Shown here: positions 1-6,640 of the stretch, in pieces
Numbering within the stretch: position 1 is the stretch's first letter
How the letters are laid out: each line of letters opens with the position of its first letter
DNA from: an uncultured Senegalimassilia sp.
Lineage (GTDB): Bacteria > Actinomycetota > Coriobacteriia > Coriobacteriales > Eggerthellaceae
Reading direction: 5' to 3'
Assembly (NCBI RefSeq): GCF_934632265.1
Contig: NZ_CAKTYH010000085.1
Location: forward strand, 1 to 8,503
DNA: 8,503 nt
Translations under genes and position numbers: made by a program
Notes under the pieces: generated by a model
Database searches by the model: none
Told to the model about the DNA's origin: nothing
What the model saw: only the letters and a program-made list of their open reading frames with translations

Positions 1-142
1 GTGTTCACGTCCCCTGTTCACGCGGTCTAGCCAAGCGAACGTTATCTCCCCCTGTTCGCTCGACAGAAATGGCCGAAGTGCGAAAGGGGAAGGGGCGTTG
101 GTTTTCCGGCAAGCTTGAACACGCCTCCGTCCCCTGTTCAAG
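1..142. repeat. Cluster of GAACAGGGG-containing palindromic repeat units (REP-like)
   Basis: Three copies of CCCCTGTTC (GAACAGGGG on the other strand) occur at 11-19, 49-57 and 131-139. The second and third sit in matching small hairpins: AGCGAAC at 34-40 with GTTCGCT at 54-60, and CTTGAACA at 114-121 with TGTTCAAG at 135-142. Both loops are 13 nt and carry the C-run on the 3' side. The first copy, next to the window edge, shares the 13-mer CGTCCCCTGTTCA with the third and probably lost its left arm to the edge. The stems differ while the C-rich core is kept, as in repetitive extragenic palindromes spread by REP-associated transposases. No transposase is in view. The assignment as a REP family is inference. 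Confidence 0.5.
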
Positions 143-155
143 AAGCAGAGAACGC

Positions 156-191
156 AAAAGCGCCTCGGACCGCAGATGCCCGAGGCGCTTT
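156..191 (-). terminator. Rho-independent terminator of the SDR gene
   Basis: A perfect 12-bp inverted repeat has arms AAAGCGCCTCGG at 157-168 and CCGAGGCGCTTT at 180-191, with an 11-nt loop. Read on the minus strand the stem ends in TTTT before GCGTT, and it lies about 75 nt beyond the SDR stop codon. The T-tract is short but the stem is strong. Read on the plus strand the stem is also followed by TTT, but no plus-strand gene upstream is visible in the window. Confidence 0.75.
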
Positions 192-236
192 CGATATTCC
201 ACCGGAGGGATCCGGACAGAATCATAAGAAGTAGGT

Positions 237-268
237 GGCCGAAACGGCCGTGTAACCTGGCAGGTTAC
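237..268 (-). other. Two small hairpins in the 3' end of the SDR transcript
   Basis: GTAACCTG (252-259) and CAGGTTAC (261-268) form a palindrome around one central G, and it overlaps the SDR stop codon (265-267). Next to it, GGCCG (237-241) and CGGCC (245-249) form a 5-bp stem with a 3-nt loop. With the terminator at 156-191 they make three hairpins in a row after the stop codon. They could protect the 3' end of the message. No T-tract follows either one, so neither is called as a terminator. Confidence 0.4.
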
Positions 269-1065
269 GGGCGCAGGCCCATGCCGCCTTCGAGCGTGAT
301 GGTCTCGCCGCTCATGAACTTGAAGTCGGGACCGCACAGCTGCACGACGGCACGACCGATCTCGGTCTCGACGTTGCCGTAGTGGCCCATCGGAGGCATG
401 TGCACGTTGGCCTCGTAGGCCTCGGGATACTGCTCCTTGAAGTTCTCAAGCGCAGCGGTCCAGGCCAGCGGGCAAACCACGTTGGCGTTGATGCCGTCGG
501 GGCCCCACTCGGTGGCGGCGACGCGCGTCAGGCCGCGGATGCCTTCCTTGGCTGCAGCGTAAGCGCACTGGCCGTAGTTACCGAACAGACCGGCGCCGCT
601 GGCAAAGTTCACCACGGAGCCCTTCGTCTCCTTCAGGTACGGGTAGCACGCCTGCATGTAGTAGAAGGCAGCATACAGACCGGAATACAGCGCCAGATCG
701 AATTGGGCAGTGGTGTGGTCGGCGATGGTGACGCCGGAAGCGGAGGCCTGGGCGTTGTTCACCAGCGCGTCAATGCGCCCGAACTCGGCCATGACCTGCT
801 CGACGGCGGCTTGCACGACCGCCTGGTTGTCGGCCTGAGCGTTCACGTCGGCCTGGATGGGCAGAACGCGGATGCTGAACTCGCCCTCAAGACGCTCCTT
901 GGCGGCTTCGAGCTTCTTCACGTTGCGGCCGGTGATGGCAAGGTTTGCGCCCTCTTTAGCGAAGGCGGTGGCGATGCCGAAACCGATGGAACCAGCGGAA
1001 CCGTCCTTCAACGCCGCAAAACCAGCTCCGGTGATGATGATGGTTTTCCCGGTGAAGTAACCCAT
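265..1065 (-). CDS. Short-chain dehydrogenase/reductase (SDR), substrate unknown
   Basis: This 266-residue protein is a classical-length SDR with a Rossmann fold, expected to be a cytosolic NAD(P)-dependent alcohol/ketone oxidoreductase. Visible motifs are an N-terminal ITGAG at 11-15, the glycine run GSIGFG at 25-30, NNA at 103-105, catalytic S156, the YxxxK pair Y169/K173, and a typical C-terminus with an SGETITLEGG stretch. Two points are odd. The TGxxxGxG cofactor loop is stretched by about nine residues (16-24). The helix-4 position that usually holds the tetrad Asn reads YSGLY (127-131). The start at 1065 is preferred over the longer frame opening at 1155, because GGGAGA lies 5 nt upstream and SDR homology begins at once. 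It is transcribed away from the MocR-type regulator, which probably controls it. The substrate cannot be read from sequence; sugar, steroid or bile-acid alcohols are all possible. Confidence 0.9.
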   Translation of the reverse strand: MGYFTGKTIIITGAGFAALKDGSAGSIGFGIATAFAKEGANLAITGRNVKKLEAAKERLEGEFSIRVLPIQADVNAQADNQAVVQAAVEQVMAEFGRIDALVNNAQASASGVTIADHTTAQFDLALYSGLYAAFYYMQACYPYLKETKGSVVNFASGAGLFGNYGQCAYAAAKEGIRGLTRVAATEWGPDGINANVVCPLAWTAALENFKEQYPEAYEANVHMPPMGHYGNVETEIGRAVVQLCGPDFKFMSGETITLEGGMGLRP

Positions 1066-1088
1066 GTTCGTCTCCCGTCTTCGTGTGC

Positions 1089-1137
1089 CCTTGGCGTGCA
1101 TGCAAATGGCCGCAACAGCCAAGGAATCGTTGCGGCC
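1089..1137 (-). promoter_or_regulatory. Structured 5' leader of the SDR message (stem with pseudoknot potential)
   Basis: GGCCGCAAC (1108-1116) and GTTGCGGCC (1129-1137) form a perfect 9-bp stem with a 12-nt loop. The loop contains GCCAAGG (1118-1124), which is exactly complementary to CCTTGGC at 1089-1095, downstream in the minus-strand transcript. The geometry allows an H-type pseudoknot between the probable transcription start and the SDR ribosome site. The pairings are directly visible; any regulatory role is inference. Confidence 0.4.
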
Positions 1138-1156
1138 GGATTCAATGAGCAACAAA

Positions 1157-1183
1157 AGTGTAATCGCTATTTGGTTTGGTCAA
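1157..1183 (-). promoter_or_regulatory. Candidate promoter of the SDR gene
   Basis: On the minus strand, TTGACC (1178-1183) is a good -35 box and TACACT (1157-1162) a fair -10 box. The 15-bp spacing is slightly short. Transcription would start near 1150, giving a leader of about 85 nt. The -35 box lies within the inverted repeat at 1176-1192. Confidence 0.4.
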
Positions 1184-1204
1184 AAGAACCAACACAGTGA
1201 TAGT
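1176..1204 (+). promoter_or_regulatory. Candidate promoter of the MocR-type regulator
   Basis: TTGGTC (1176-1181), 17 bp, then GATAGT (1199-1204) is a weak sigma-70-like pair. Transcription would start near 1211, right at the first ACCAG repeat, so a protein bound to the repeats would block it. This would fit autorepression. Confidence 0.3.
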
Positions 1205-1238
1205 TTTACATACCAGATAGACCAGTTGCACCAGTTCA
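1176..1238. promoter_or_regulatory. Candidate operator: inverted repeat plus three 9-bp direct repeats
   Basis: TTGGT (1176-1180) and ACCAA (1188-1192) form an inverted repeat over the -35 region of both divergent promoter candidates. ACCAG then recurs at 1212, 1221 and 1230, exactly 9 bp apart, the last two copies reading ACCAGTT. MocR-type regulators such as GabR and PdxR are known to bind direct repeats in the divergent region next to their own gene. These repeats are therefore the best candidate site for the regulator encoded at 1320-2960. Confidence 0.45.
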
Positions 1239-1264
1239 TTCAACCGCTCAAACCGGCCGTTCCC

Positions 1265-1298
1265 GCTGCAAGCGCACCGAAAAACGCGCTTTTGCAGC
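1265..1298 (+). promoter_or_regulatory. Hairpin just upstream of the regulator's ribosome site
   Basis: GCTGCAA (1265-1271) pairs with TTGCAGC (1292-1298), and the stem continues with GCGC (1272-1275) pairing GCGC (1286-1289) across a 2-nt TT bulge. It ends 8 nt before the AAAGGA ribosome site (1307-1312). It is not followed by a T-run, so it is not an obvious terminator; an effect on translation is possible. Confidence 0.35.
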
Positions 1299-1319
1299 CG
1301 TACGCGAAAGGATCAGCCC

Positions 1320-2960
1320 ATGTCGGGATCTCAGCAGGCAGGTATGCTTACGTACGATTTGCGCTCGCGCGGCACCAGTTCGCTTTACGAATTCCTATAC
1401 CAGTCCATTCGCGAGGACATCGCGCGCGGCCGAATCCCCTGCGGAACGAAGCTGCCTTCCAAACGCAACCTTGCCCAGCACCTCGACATCGGCGTTGCAA
1501 CGGTCACGGCAGCCTACGACCAGCTGATCACGGAAGGGTTCGTGCGCACCGAGCAGCGCCGCGGCTATTTCGTGGAAGATGTCTCCGAGTTCCGGTGTAA
1601 GCCGGTTACATCCCAGGTCAAAGACTTGAATAGCGAAGGCGAAAAGAACATCGATTCCGAAATCGACACGCGAGATACGACTGCGGAAGGGGTTGATGCC
1701 GATGCAGGGCGCCGCGTCGGTAAAGATTGGGAAACCGGCAAAAACGCTGCAGACACCGTCCATGTTGACGCCTCCGCCGCCAAAACCCCGCAGGCTATTG
1801 AACGTGCCCGCGACCCGGAGTACTTCGTGGACTTGAAGGCTAACCGCACGAGCGTGTCGTTGTTCCCGGCTACGGTGTGGGGGCGCTATATGCGCGAGGC
1901 GCTTTCGCTTCCCAGCGATAACCTGCTGCGGTCGATCCCGTTCAACGGCCTGCCCGAGCTGCGACGCGCCATCGCGTCGTACCTGCGGCGCACGCGCGGC
2001 ATGGACGTTTCGCCCGATTGCATCATCATCGGCGCTGGCAGCGAATACCTGTACGGCCGCCTGCTGCAAATGCTCGGGCCCACCACCACGTTCGCCATGG
2101 AAAACCCCGGCTATCGCAAGTTCGCCGCCATCTCCAAGGCGTTCGGCAACCCCTGGCGGCCCGTTCCCATCGACGAATCGGGCCTGCTGGTGGACGAGCT
2201 TGAGGAATCGGGCGCCGATGTGGTGCACGTTTCGCCGGCGAATCATTTCCCCACGGGCATCGTCATGCCGATCAAGCGGCGCCTAGAGCTGTTCGAGTGG
2301 GCGAACCGCGCGCGCAAACGCTATATCATCGAGGACGATTACGACAGCGAGTTCCGCTACAGCGGGCGCCTGATCATGCCGCTGTTCGCCGACGATGCGT
2401 CCGACAAGGTGATCTACCTGAACGCCTTCTCCAAGACCATGGTGCCCAGCCTGCGCATCAGCTATATGGTGTTGCCGCCGAAGCTGCTAGCGCGCTACGT
2501 GGACACCATGAGCTTCTACTCGTGCACGGTTTCCAGCTTCGAGCAGTACGCGCTAGCCCGCTTCATCGACGAGGGCCACCTGGAGCGGCATATCAACCGA
2601 ACGCGCAATTTCTATCGTCGCCAACGCGAGGCGGTTTTGCGGGAGATCGCGCAATCGCCGCTGGCGGAAATCTCTCACGTTGAGGAGCGCAACGCAGGCA
2701 CGCACTTCTTGCTGTACGTGCGCACAAGCCTTACGCACGACCAGGTCAGACAGCGCGGCGCAGAGCAGGGGCTCAACATCTCGCTGTTCAACGACTATCT
2801 GCTGCGCGATGGCGACGGTTTGAGCGAGCGCACAACGAAGCGTTTTGAGAAGTATTCGAACGGCGAAACCGCGCTCGTGCTGAACTACGCCGGCATCGAG
2901 CCGGAGCGCCTGCCGGAAACCGTACGTCGCCTAGCATGCGTGTTCCCGGAGTGCGAATAA
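1320..2960 (+). CDS. MocR-family (GntR-HTH / aminotransferase-like) transcriptional regulator
   Basis: This 546-residue protein has the two-part MocR layout. Residues about 19-88 are a GntR-type winged helix (SLYEFLYQSI, KLPSKRNLAQ, TVTAAYDQL, GYFVED). Residues about 168-543 are a fold-type I aminotransferase domain that binds pyridoxal phosphate. The PLP residues are all there: NHFPTG at 308-313, DDYDSEFRY at 339-347, and the Schiff-base lysine K372 in SKTMVPSLR. Such proteins sense PLP or amino-group ligands and usually regulate a neighbouring divergent gene, here the SDR at 265-1065. The linker (about 95-165) is long, acidic and of low GC, longer than I expect for the family. AAAGGA 7 nt before 1320 sets the start; the internal ATG at 1344 lacks an equally good site. 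It acts in the cytosol on DNA; its ligand is unknown. Confidence 0.93.
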   Translation: MSGSQQAGMLTYDLRSRGTSSLYEFLYQSIREDIARGRIPCGTKLPSKRNLAQHLDIGVATVTAAYDQLITEGFVRTEQRRGYFVEDVSEFRCKPVTSQVKDLNSEGEKNIDSEIDTRDTTAEGVDADAGRRVGKDWETGKNAADTVHVDASAAKTPQAIERARDPEYFVDLKANRTSVSLFPATVWGRYMREALSLPSDNLLRSIPFNGLPELRRAIASYLRRTRGMDVSPDCIIIGAGSEYLYGRLLQMLGPTTTFAMENPGYRKFAAISKAFGNPWRPVPIDESGLLVDELEESGADVVHVSPANHFPTGIVMPIKRRLELFEWANRARKRYIIEDDYDSEFRYSGRLIMPLFADDASDKVIYLNAFSKTMVPSLRISYMVLPPKLLARYVDTMSFYSCTVSSFEQYALARFIDEGHLERHINRTRNFYRRQREAVLREIAQSPLAEISHVEERNAGTHFLLYVRTSLTHDQVRQRGAEQGLNISLFNDYLLRDGDGLSERTTKRFEKYSNGETALVLNYAGIEPERLPETVRRLACVFPECE

Positions 2961-3053
2961 GGTTCCGTCAACGACCCTTCAACGCCGCATCAACGGCGGG
3001 TAAGCATCCTGCGCAGGTTTCATGACCGGCATTTCCGCTTGCGAAACGCGCCG

Positions 3054-3059
3054 TACAAT
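3054..3059 (+). promoter_or_regulatory. Candidate -10 box of the HAD phosphatase gene
   Basis: TACAAT lies 69 bp before the HAD start codon in the 167-bp gap after the MocR-type gene. No convincing -35 box stands 16-18 bp upstream. The same TACAAT hexamer appears upstream of the symporter and DMT genes, which raises its credibility. The gap also holds a weak 5-bp stem (2983-2998) without a T-run and a CCTGCGCAGG palindrome (3008-3017). Confidence 0.4.
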
Positions 3060-3127
3060 GGCGGCGAAGTTAAGGATACGGAACAAACGCGCGGCGCACG
3101 GGGCGCGGCGGCAAAGGAGGCTTTTGC

Positions 3128-3922
3128 ATGATCAAGCTCATCGCATCGGACATGGACGGCACGCTTCTGGATGGCGAAGGAAATGTGCCGCAGGAGACGT
3201 TCGACCTGATCAAGCGGCTGAAAACCGCAGGTATCGGGTTCGTTGCGTCCTCGGGCAGGCGCTTCGATACGCTGCAGGAGCTGTTCGCCCCCGTGAGCAA
3301 CCAGATGGATTTCGTTGCCTCCAACGGTGCGCAAGTGGTGATCGGCGGCCAGCTTGTGGACCGCGAGGTGTACAGCCACGCCGCGCTGCGCAGACTTAAG
3401 AACGTGGTCGACCTGTTCGATGGCCTGCACCTGGTGGTCTACGACCGCAAGATTTCCTACTTGCTTGACGACGAGGAGTGCTTCGAACGCGAGCTGGACA
3501 AGAACCTTCCGAACCCGCTGCGCGTGCGCGACCTGCCGTGCCCCGATATCAGCATCATCAAGGCCTCCATCTACGTGGACGAAGCCGTCATGGATATGGC
3601 CTACATCCTGGAGCGCGAGATGGGCGAGGACTTCGTGTTCGCACCGTCCGGCCGCAAGTGGATCGACGTCATGCAGCGCGGCGTGAGCAAGGCCCCGGGC
3701 ATCAAGCAGGTGATGGAAGCACGCCATGCCCGCGCCGAGGAAGTGGTGGCGTTCGGCGACTCCATGAACGATTACGAAATCATGCGCATGGTGGGCACGA
3801 GCATCGCCATGGGCAACGGCCGCTCCGCCATCAAGGAGATCTCCACCAAGGTGATCGGCCCCAACACCGAGCACGCCGTGCAACGAGAACTAGAAGCCCT
3901 GCTCAGCATGATGGGGAAGTAG
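3128..3922 (+). CDS. Cof-type HAD-superfamily hydrolase (sugar-phosphate phosphatase-like)
   Basis: This 264-residue cytosolic phosphatase has the IIB cap typical of the Cof group. All four HAD motifs are present: DMDGTL with nucleophile D8 and acid/base D10, S41/S42 in SSGRR, K188 in GVSK, and GDSMND at 210-215 for Mg2+ binding. The Cof-typical SNG is at 65-67. Length matches the family. A strong AAAGGAGG (3113-3120) 7 nt upstream fixes the start. Family members dephosphorylate sugar phosphates, PLP or flavin precursors with broad specificity, so the substrate cannot be named. It lies downstream of the MocR-type gene in the same direction but 167 bp away with its own promoter candidate, so it is probably a separate unit. 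It converges on the MFS gene, with only 12 bp between the stop codons and no clear terminator. Confidence 0.93.
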   Translation: MIKLIASDMDGTLLDGEGNVPQETFDLIKRLKTAGIGFVASSGRRFDTLQELFAPVSNQMDFVASNGAQVVIGGQLVDREVYSHAALRRLKNVVDLFDGLHLVVYDRKISYLLDDEECFERELDKNLPNPLRVRDLPCPDISIIKASIYVDEAVMDMAYILEREMGEDFVFAPSGRKWIDVMQRGVSKAPGIKQVMEARHARAEEVVAFGDSMNDYEIMRMVGTSIAMGNGRSAIKEISTKVIGPNTEHAVQRELEALLSMMGK

Positions 3923-3934
3923 CGGCAAGCTGAA

Positions 3935-5119
3935 TCAAGCCTGCGTGCCGTCGAGCTTCTTGATGACGATGGACAGCAGTGCAGCCGCAAGGGCGATGGC
4001 GGCAAGCGCGAGCATGACGGGCGTGAGCCCGAAAGCATCGCCGGCCATGCCCAGGAACGGCTCCGCCACGCCTCCAAGGCAGATAGCCACGCCGTATGTC
4101 AAGCCAGACGCCATACCCAGATGCTGCGGCACATACCCCATACCCACGGCAACCGCGGAAGGATAGAACAGGTCGACACCGATGGCCAACACCGCGGTCA
4201 GCGCCAATGCCAGCCCGACCGAGGAGCCGTTCAGCGCGAACGCGGCACCGGCAAGGCCGGTAACGGTTAAGCAGGCAATGGTGAGCCTGTGGGCGCCGAT
4301 TGCTTCGGAAGTGCGCCCGGAAAGCGCGGTGCCCACCATGCCGGCAACGGAGAACAGCGAGATGGCCAACGAACTTGCCGCCTCGGTTTGCCCAAGCACG
4401 TTCATAAGGAACAGCGGGATGAAGGCCATGAAGCCGTAGCTGAGGACGGATCGAAGCGACAGCGTAACCATAACCAGCCCGAACAGTCCCCAGCGTTCAG
4501 GACGCTCGACGATCGCCGCATCGGACACAGCGACGGCGTTGAGCGCCTTGAATCGGCTATTGTGCACGAAGAGCGCCGCCGCGCACAACATCGTGGGCAC
4601 GAGGAAAACGGCAAGCCCGTGCATGCCGAATAACGACAGCGAAACAGCGGCCATGATCGGCCCGATGAAGAAACCCACGTTGCCGCCAACGGCGAAGATG
4701 CTCATGCCGTTGCCCTTGCGCGCACCAGCCGCCAGGTTGGAGATGCGGCCTCCTTCCGCATGGAACATGGCCACGCCGAACCCGCATACCAGGGCGCTTG
4801 TCACGATAAGCGGATACGAGCTGGACCAGCCGATGCCCGCCATGCCCGCACCGGCCAGCAACACCCCAAGCCCCATGAACCATGGGCATGCGCGGCGGTC
4901 GCTGATCCAGCCGAACAGCGGCTGCACAACTGCAGACACGATATTGGCAGCGAAGACCAGCATAACGGCTTGCGTATATGAGTATCCGTCCACAACCAGG
5001 AAGGGCAGTACCGCCGATAGGGCGCCTTGGTTGATGTCCGAGCACGCATGCCCGAGCATTGCCAGGTAGTTTGAAACCCGATCGCCATCATGCGACGACC
5101 GTGCGGTCATGGTAGCCAT
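3935..5119 (-). CDS. MFS efflux transporter, fosmidomycin-resistance (Fsr)-like
   Basis: This 394-residue inner-membrane protein has about 12 predicted hydrophobic segments and the MFS motif A GWISDRR at 70-76. The block FHAEGGR (119-125), followed by the GGNVGFFIGP stretch (145-154), resembles the FHPEASR and VGGNFGSSLGP region of E. coli Fsr. The N-terminal GHACSDINQGALSAVLPFL also fits that group. Fsr proteins export fosmidomycin and related compounds by proton antiport; the actual substrate here is unknown and may be quite different. The start at 5119 has GGAGG upstream with a rather long 11-nt spacing; ATG at 5110 would be farther still. The upstream region carries a LexA-box match (5194-5207), so induction by DNA damage is possible. 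It converges on the HAD gene. Confidence 0.88.
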   Translation of the reverse strand: MATMTARSSHDGDRVSNYLAMLGHACSDINQGALSAVLPFLVVDGYSYTQAVMLVFAANIVSAVVQPLFGWISDRRACPWFMGLGVLLAGAGMAGIGWSSSYPLIVTSALVCGFGVAMFHAEGGRISNLAAGARKGNGMSIFAVGGNVGFFIGPIMAAVSLSLFGMHGLAVFLVPTMLCAAALFVHNSRFKALNAVAVSDAAIVERPERWGLFGLVMVTLSLRSVLSYGFMAFIPLFLMNVLGQTEAASSLAISLFSVAGMVGTALSGRTSEAIGAHRLTIACLTVTGLAGAAFALNGSSVGLALALTAVLAIGVDLFYPSAVAVGMGYVPQHLGMASGLTYGVAICLGGVAEPFLGMAGDAFGLTPVMLALAAIALAAALLSIVIKKLDGTQA

Positions 5120-5193
5120 GCGACCCGTCTGCCTCCTTTCTTCTTGATTGAAGTGAACTCAACCGGTAAAGCTTGTTCATATTGGTCTTGAAA

Positions 5194-5207
5194 CGAACGC
5201 GTGTTCG
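5194..5207. promoter_or_regulatory. LexA/SOS box candidate upstream of the MFS exporter
   Basis: CGAACGCGTGTTCG has the two arms CGAAC and GTTCG separated by GCGT. This fits the Gram-positive DinR/LexA core GAAC-N4-GTTC with the R-N-R-Y centre known from Bacillus, and all but one outer base of the mycobacterial TCGAAC-N4-GTTCGA. It lies 75-88 bp upstream of the exporter start and just beyond the symporter terminator. I found no second CGAAC-N4-GTTCG in the window. A clear promoter around it is not visible; TATGAA (minus strand, 5177-5182) is a weak -10 candidate. Confidence 0.5.
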
Positions 5208-5216
5208 ATGGTACCA

Positions 5217-5259
5217 TAAAAGAAAAGGGATGGCGGCAGATATTTTCTGCAACCATCCC
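5217..5259 (-). terminator. Rho-independent terminator of the symporter gene
   Basis: GGGATGG (5227-5233) pairs with CCATCCC (5253-5259). Inside, GCAGA (5236-5240) pairs with TCTGC (5246-5250) around a 5-nt loop, with a 2x2 internal mismatch between the stems. On the minus strand the stem runs straight into TTTTCTTTT. It starts about 30 nt beyond the symporter stop codon. It also separates the symporter from the MFS gene, which must therefore have its own promoter. Confidence 0.85.
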
Positions 5260-5289
5260 GAAAGATTCGATCGTTCGACTCAGCGCGCT

Positions 5290-6609
5290 TTACGCAGCCT
5301 TGGCGGCCTGGCGAGCTTCCTTGCGCTTCTCCAGGGAGTCCACGCACACGGCAGCGGACTGGTCGCCGGTGATGTTGACGACGGTGCGCATCATGTCGAG
5401 CACGCGGTCGACGCCCGCGACCAGCGCGATGCCCTCGACGGGCAGGCCGACGGACTGCAGCACCATGGCCAGCATGATCATGCCGGAACCGGGGACGCCG
5501 GCGGTGCCGATGGAGGACAGCACGGCGGTCATGACGATGACGCACTGCTGGCCGATGGTCAGGTCGATGCCGAACACCTGGGCGATGAAGATGGCGCAAA
5601 CACCCTGGTAGATGGCGGTACCGTCCATGTTGATGGTGGCGCCCAGCGGCAGCACGAAGCTGGAGATCTCACGGCGCACGCCCAGCTTCTCGGAGCACTC
5701 CATGTTAATGGGCAGCGTGCCCACCGAGGAGGCGGATGCGAAGGCGAACGTCATGGCGCGGAACTGGCCCTTGAAGAACGTCAGCGGGCCCATCTTCGCG
5801 ATGGCCTTCACCATGCCGGAGTACACCAGCACCATGTGCAGGATCATGGCCAGGTAGGCAACCAGGATGAGCTTGAGCAGCGGCAGCAAGATGTCGGGGC
5901 CGTTGGTGGCAACCACGGGGGTGATCAGGCCGAACACGCCGAACGGCGCGATGGAAATGATCATGTGCATGATCTTGATGCACACCTCGGACATGCCGTT
6001 GACGAAGTCGGCGACGGGCTGCGCCTTCTTGCCGGCGGCCAGGATGCCGAAGCCGAAGAACAGCGCGATCACGATGATCTGCAGCATGCTGGCATCGGAC
6101 ATGGGCTGCACGAAGTTGCTAGGGAAGATGTTGACGATGGTCTCGATGAAGGAAGGAGCGGCCTTTGCCTCATACGAAAGCTCGTCGGTGGTAAGGGTAT
6201 AACCGCCGCCGACGTTGAACACGTTGGCGATGATCAAGCCGATGACGATGGCGCACGCGGTGGTGCACAGGTAGTACGCGATGGTCTTGCCGCCGATGGC
6301 GCCGACCTTCTTGATGTCGGACAGGCTGATGACGCCGGCGATCATCGAGAAGATGACCAGCGGCACCACGATCATCTTGATAAGGTTCAGGAAGATGGTG
6401 CCCAGGGGCTTGATGTAGGTGGTGGCGATATCAGGGGTGCCCTGCAAGGCAAGACCCGCCACAACGCCCAAAGCCAACGCAATGAAAATCCACGTGGTAA
6501 GGGAAAGACGTTTGAACCAAGGCTTGTCGGCGTTTTCAGCGGAAACCGCTTCCGTAGCCTCCTTAACGTCTGCTTTGACCTCTTGCTCAAGGTCGTTGAT
6601 CTTCGACAT
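5290..6609 (-). CDS. Dicarboxylate/amino acid:cation symporter (DAACS), glutamate/aspartate type
   Basis: This 439-residue membrane protein takes up acidic solutes with Na+ or H+. It has the family landmarks: the serine-rich HP1 hairpin ASASSVGTLP (291-300), NMDGTA in TM7 (327-332), the HP2 hairpin GTAGVPGSG (368-376), and TM8 DRVLDMMRTVVNITGD (401-416). D405, R408, T409 and N412 match the aspartate-binding D394, R397, T398 and N401 of archaeal GltPh. That favours glutamate/aspartate over the DctA (C4-dicarboxylate) or SstT (serine/threonine) branches. A charged cytosolic N-terminal extension of about 35 residues precedes TM1. GAGAGGG lies about 5 nt before the start. It is a single-gene unit with its own promoter candidate and terminator. 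A substrate other than glutamate/aspartate remains possible. Confidence 0.93.
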   Translation of the reverse strand: MSKINDLEQEVKADVKEATEAVSAENADKPWFKRLSLTTWIFIALALGVVAGLALQGTPDIATTYIKPLGTIFLNLIKMIVVPLVIFSMIAGVISLSDIKKVGAIGGKTIAYYLCTTACAIVIGLIIANVFNVGGGYTLTTDELSYEAKAAPSFIETIVNIFPSNFVQPMSDASMLQIIVIALFFGFGILAAGKKAQPVADFVNGMSEVCIKIMHMIISIAPFGVFGLITPVVATNGPDILLPLLKLILVAYLAMILHMVLVYSGMVKAIAKMGPLTFFKGQFRAMTFAFASASSVGTLPINMECSEKLGVRREISSFVLPLGATINMDGTAIYQGVCAIFIAQVFGIDLTIGQQCVIVMTAVLSSIGTAGVPGSGMIMLAMVLQSVGLPVEGIALVAGVDRVLDMMRTVVNITGDQSAAVCVDSLEKRKEARQAAKAA

Positions 6610-6640
6610 GCGAACCCTCTCTAACTCAAAAATCCCTTCC

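Noticed and set aside
87..94. GGGAAGGG, a match to the E. coli KOPS (FtsK-orienting) motif pointing towards the dif-like site
   Set aside because: One match of a 7-defined-base motif is expected by chance in a window this size, and KOPS of this lineage are unknown.
5..337. Minus-strand reading frame of 110 codons
   Set aside because: It runs through the palindromic repeats, the terminator and the end of the SDR gene, has no recognisable protein features, and is a shadow.
2983..2998. Possible terminator after the MocR-type gene
   Set aside because: Only a 5-bp stem and no T-run; read-through towards the HAD gene cannot be excluded.
5208..5217. ATGGTACCAT palindrome beside the LexA-box candidate
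   Set aside because: A 10-bp palindrome has little weight alone and no matching second copy or known motif was seen.
5173..6624. 483-codon plus-strand frame opposite the symporter
   Set aside because: Very rich in H, D and G, typical of an antisense shadow of a GC-rich membrane protein gene; the minus strand carries all the family motifs.
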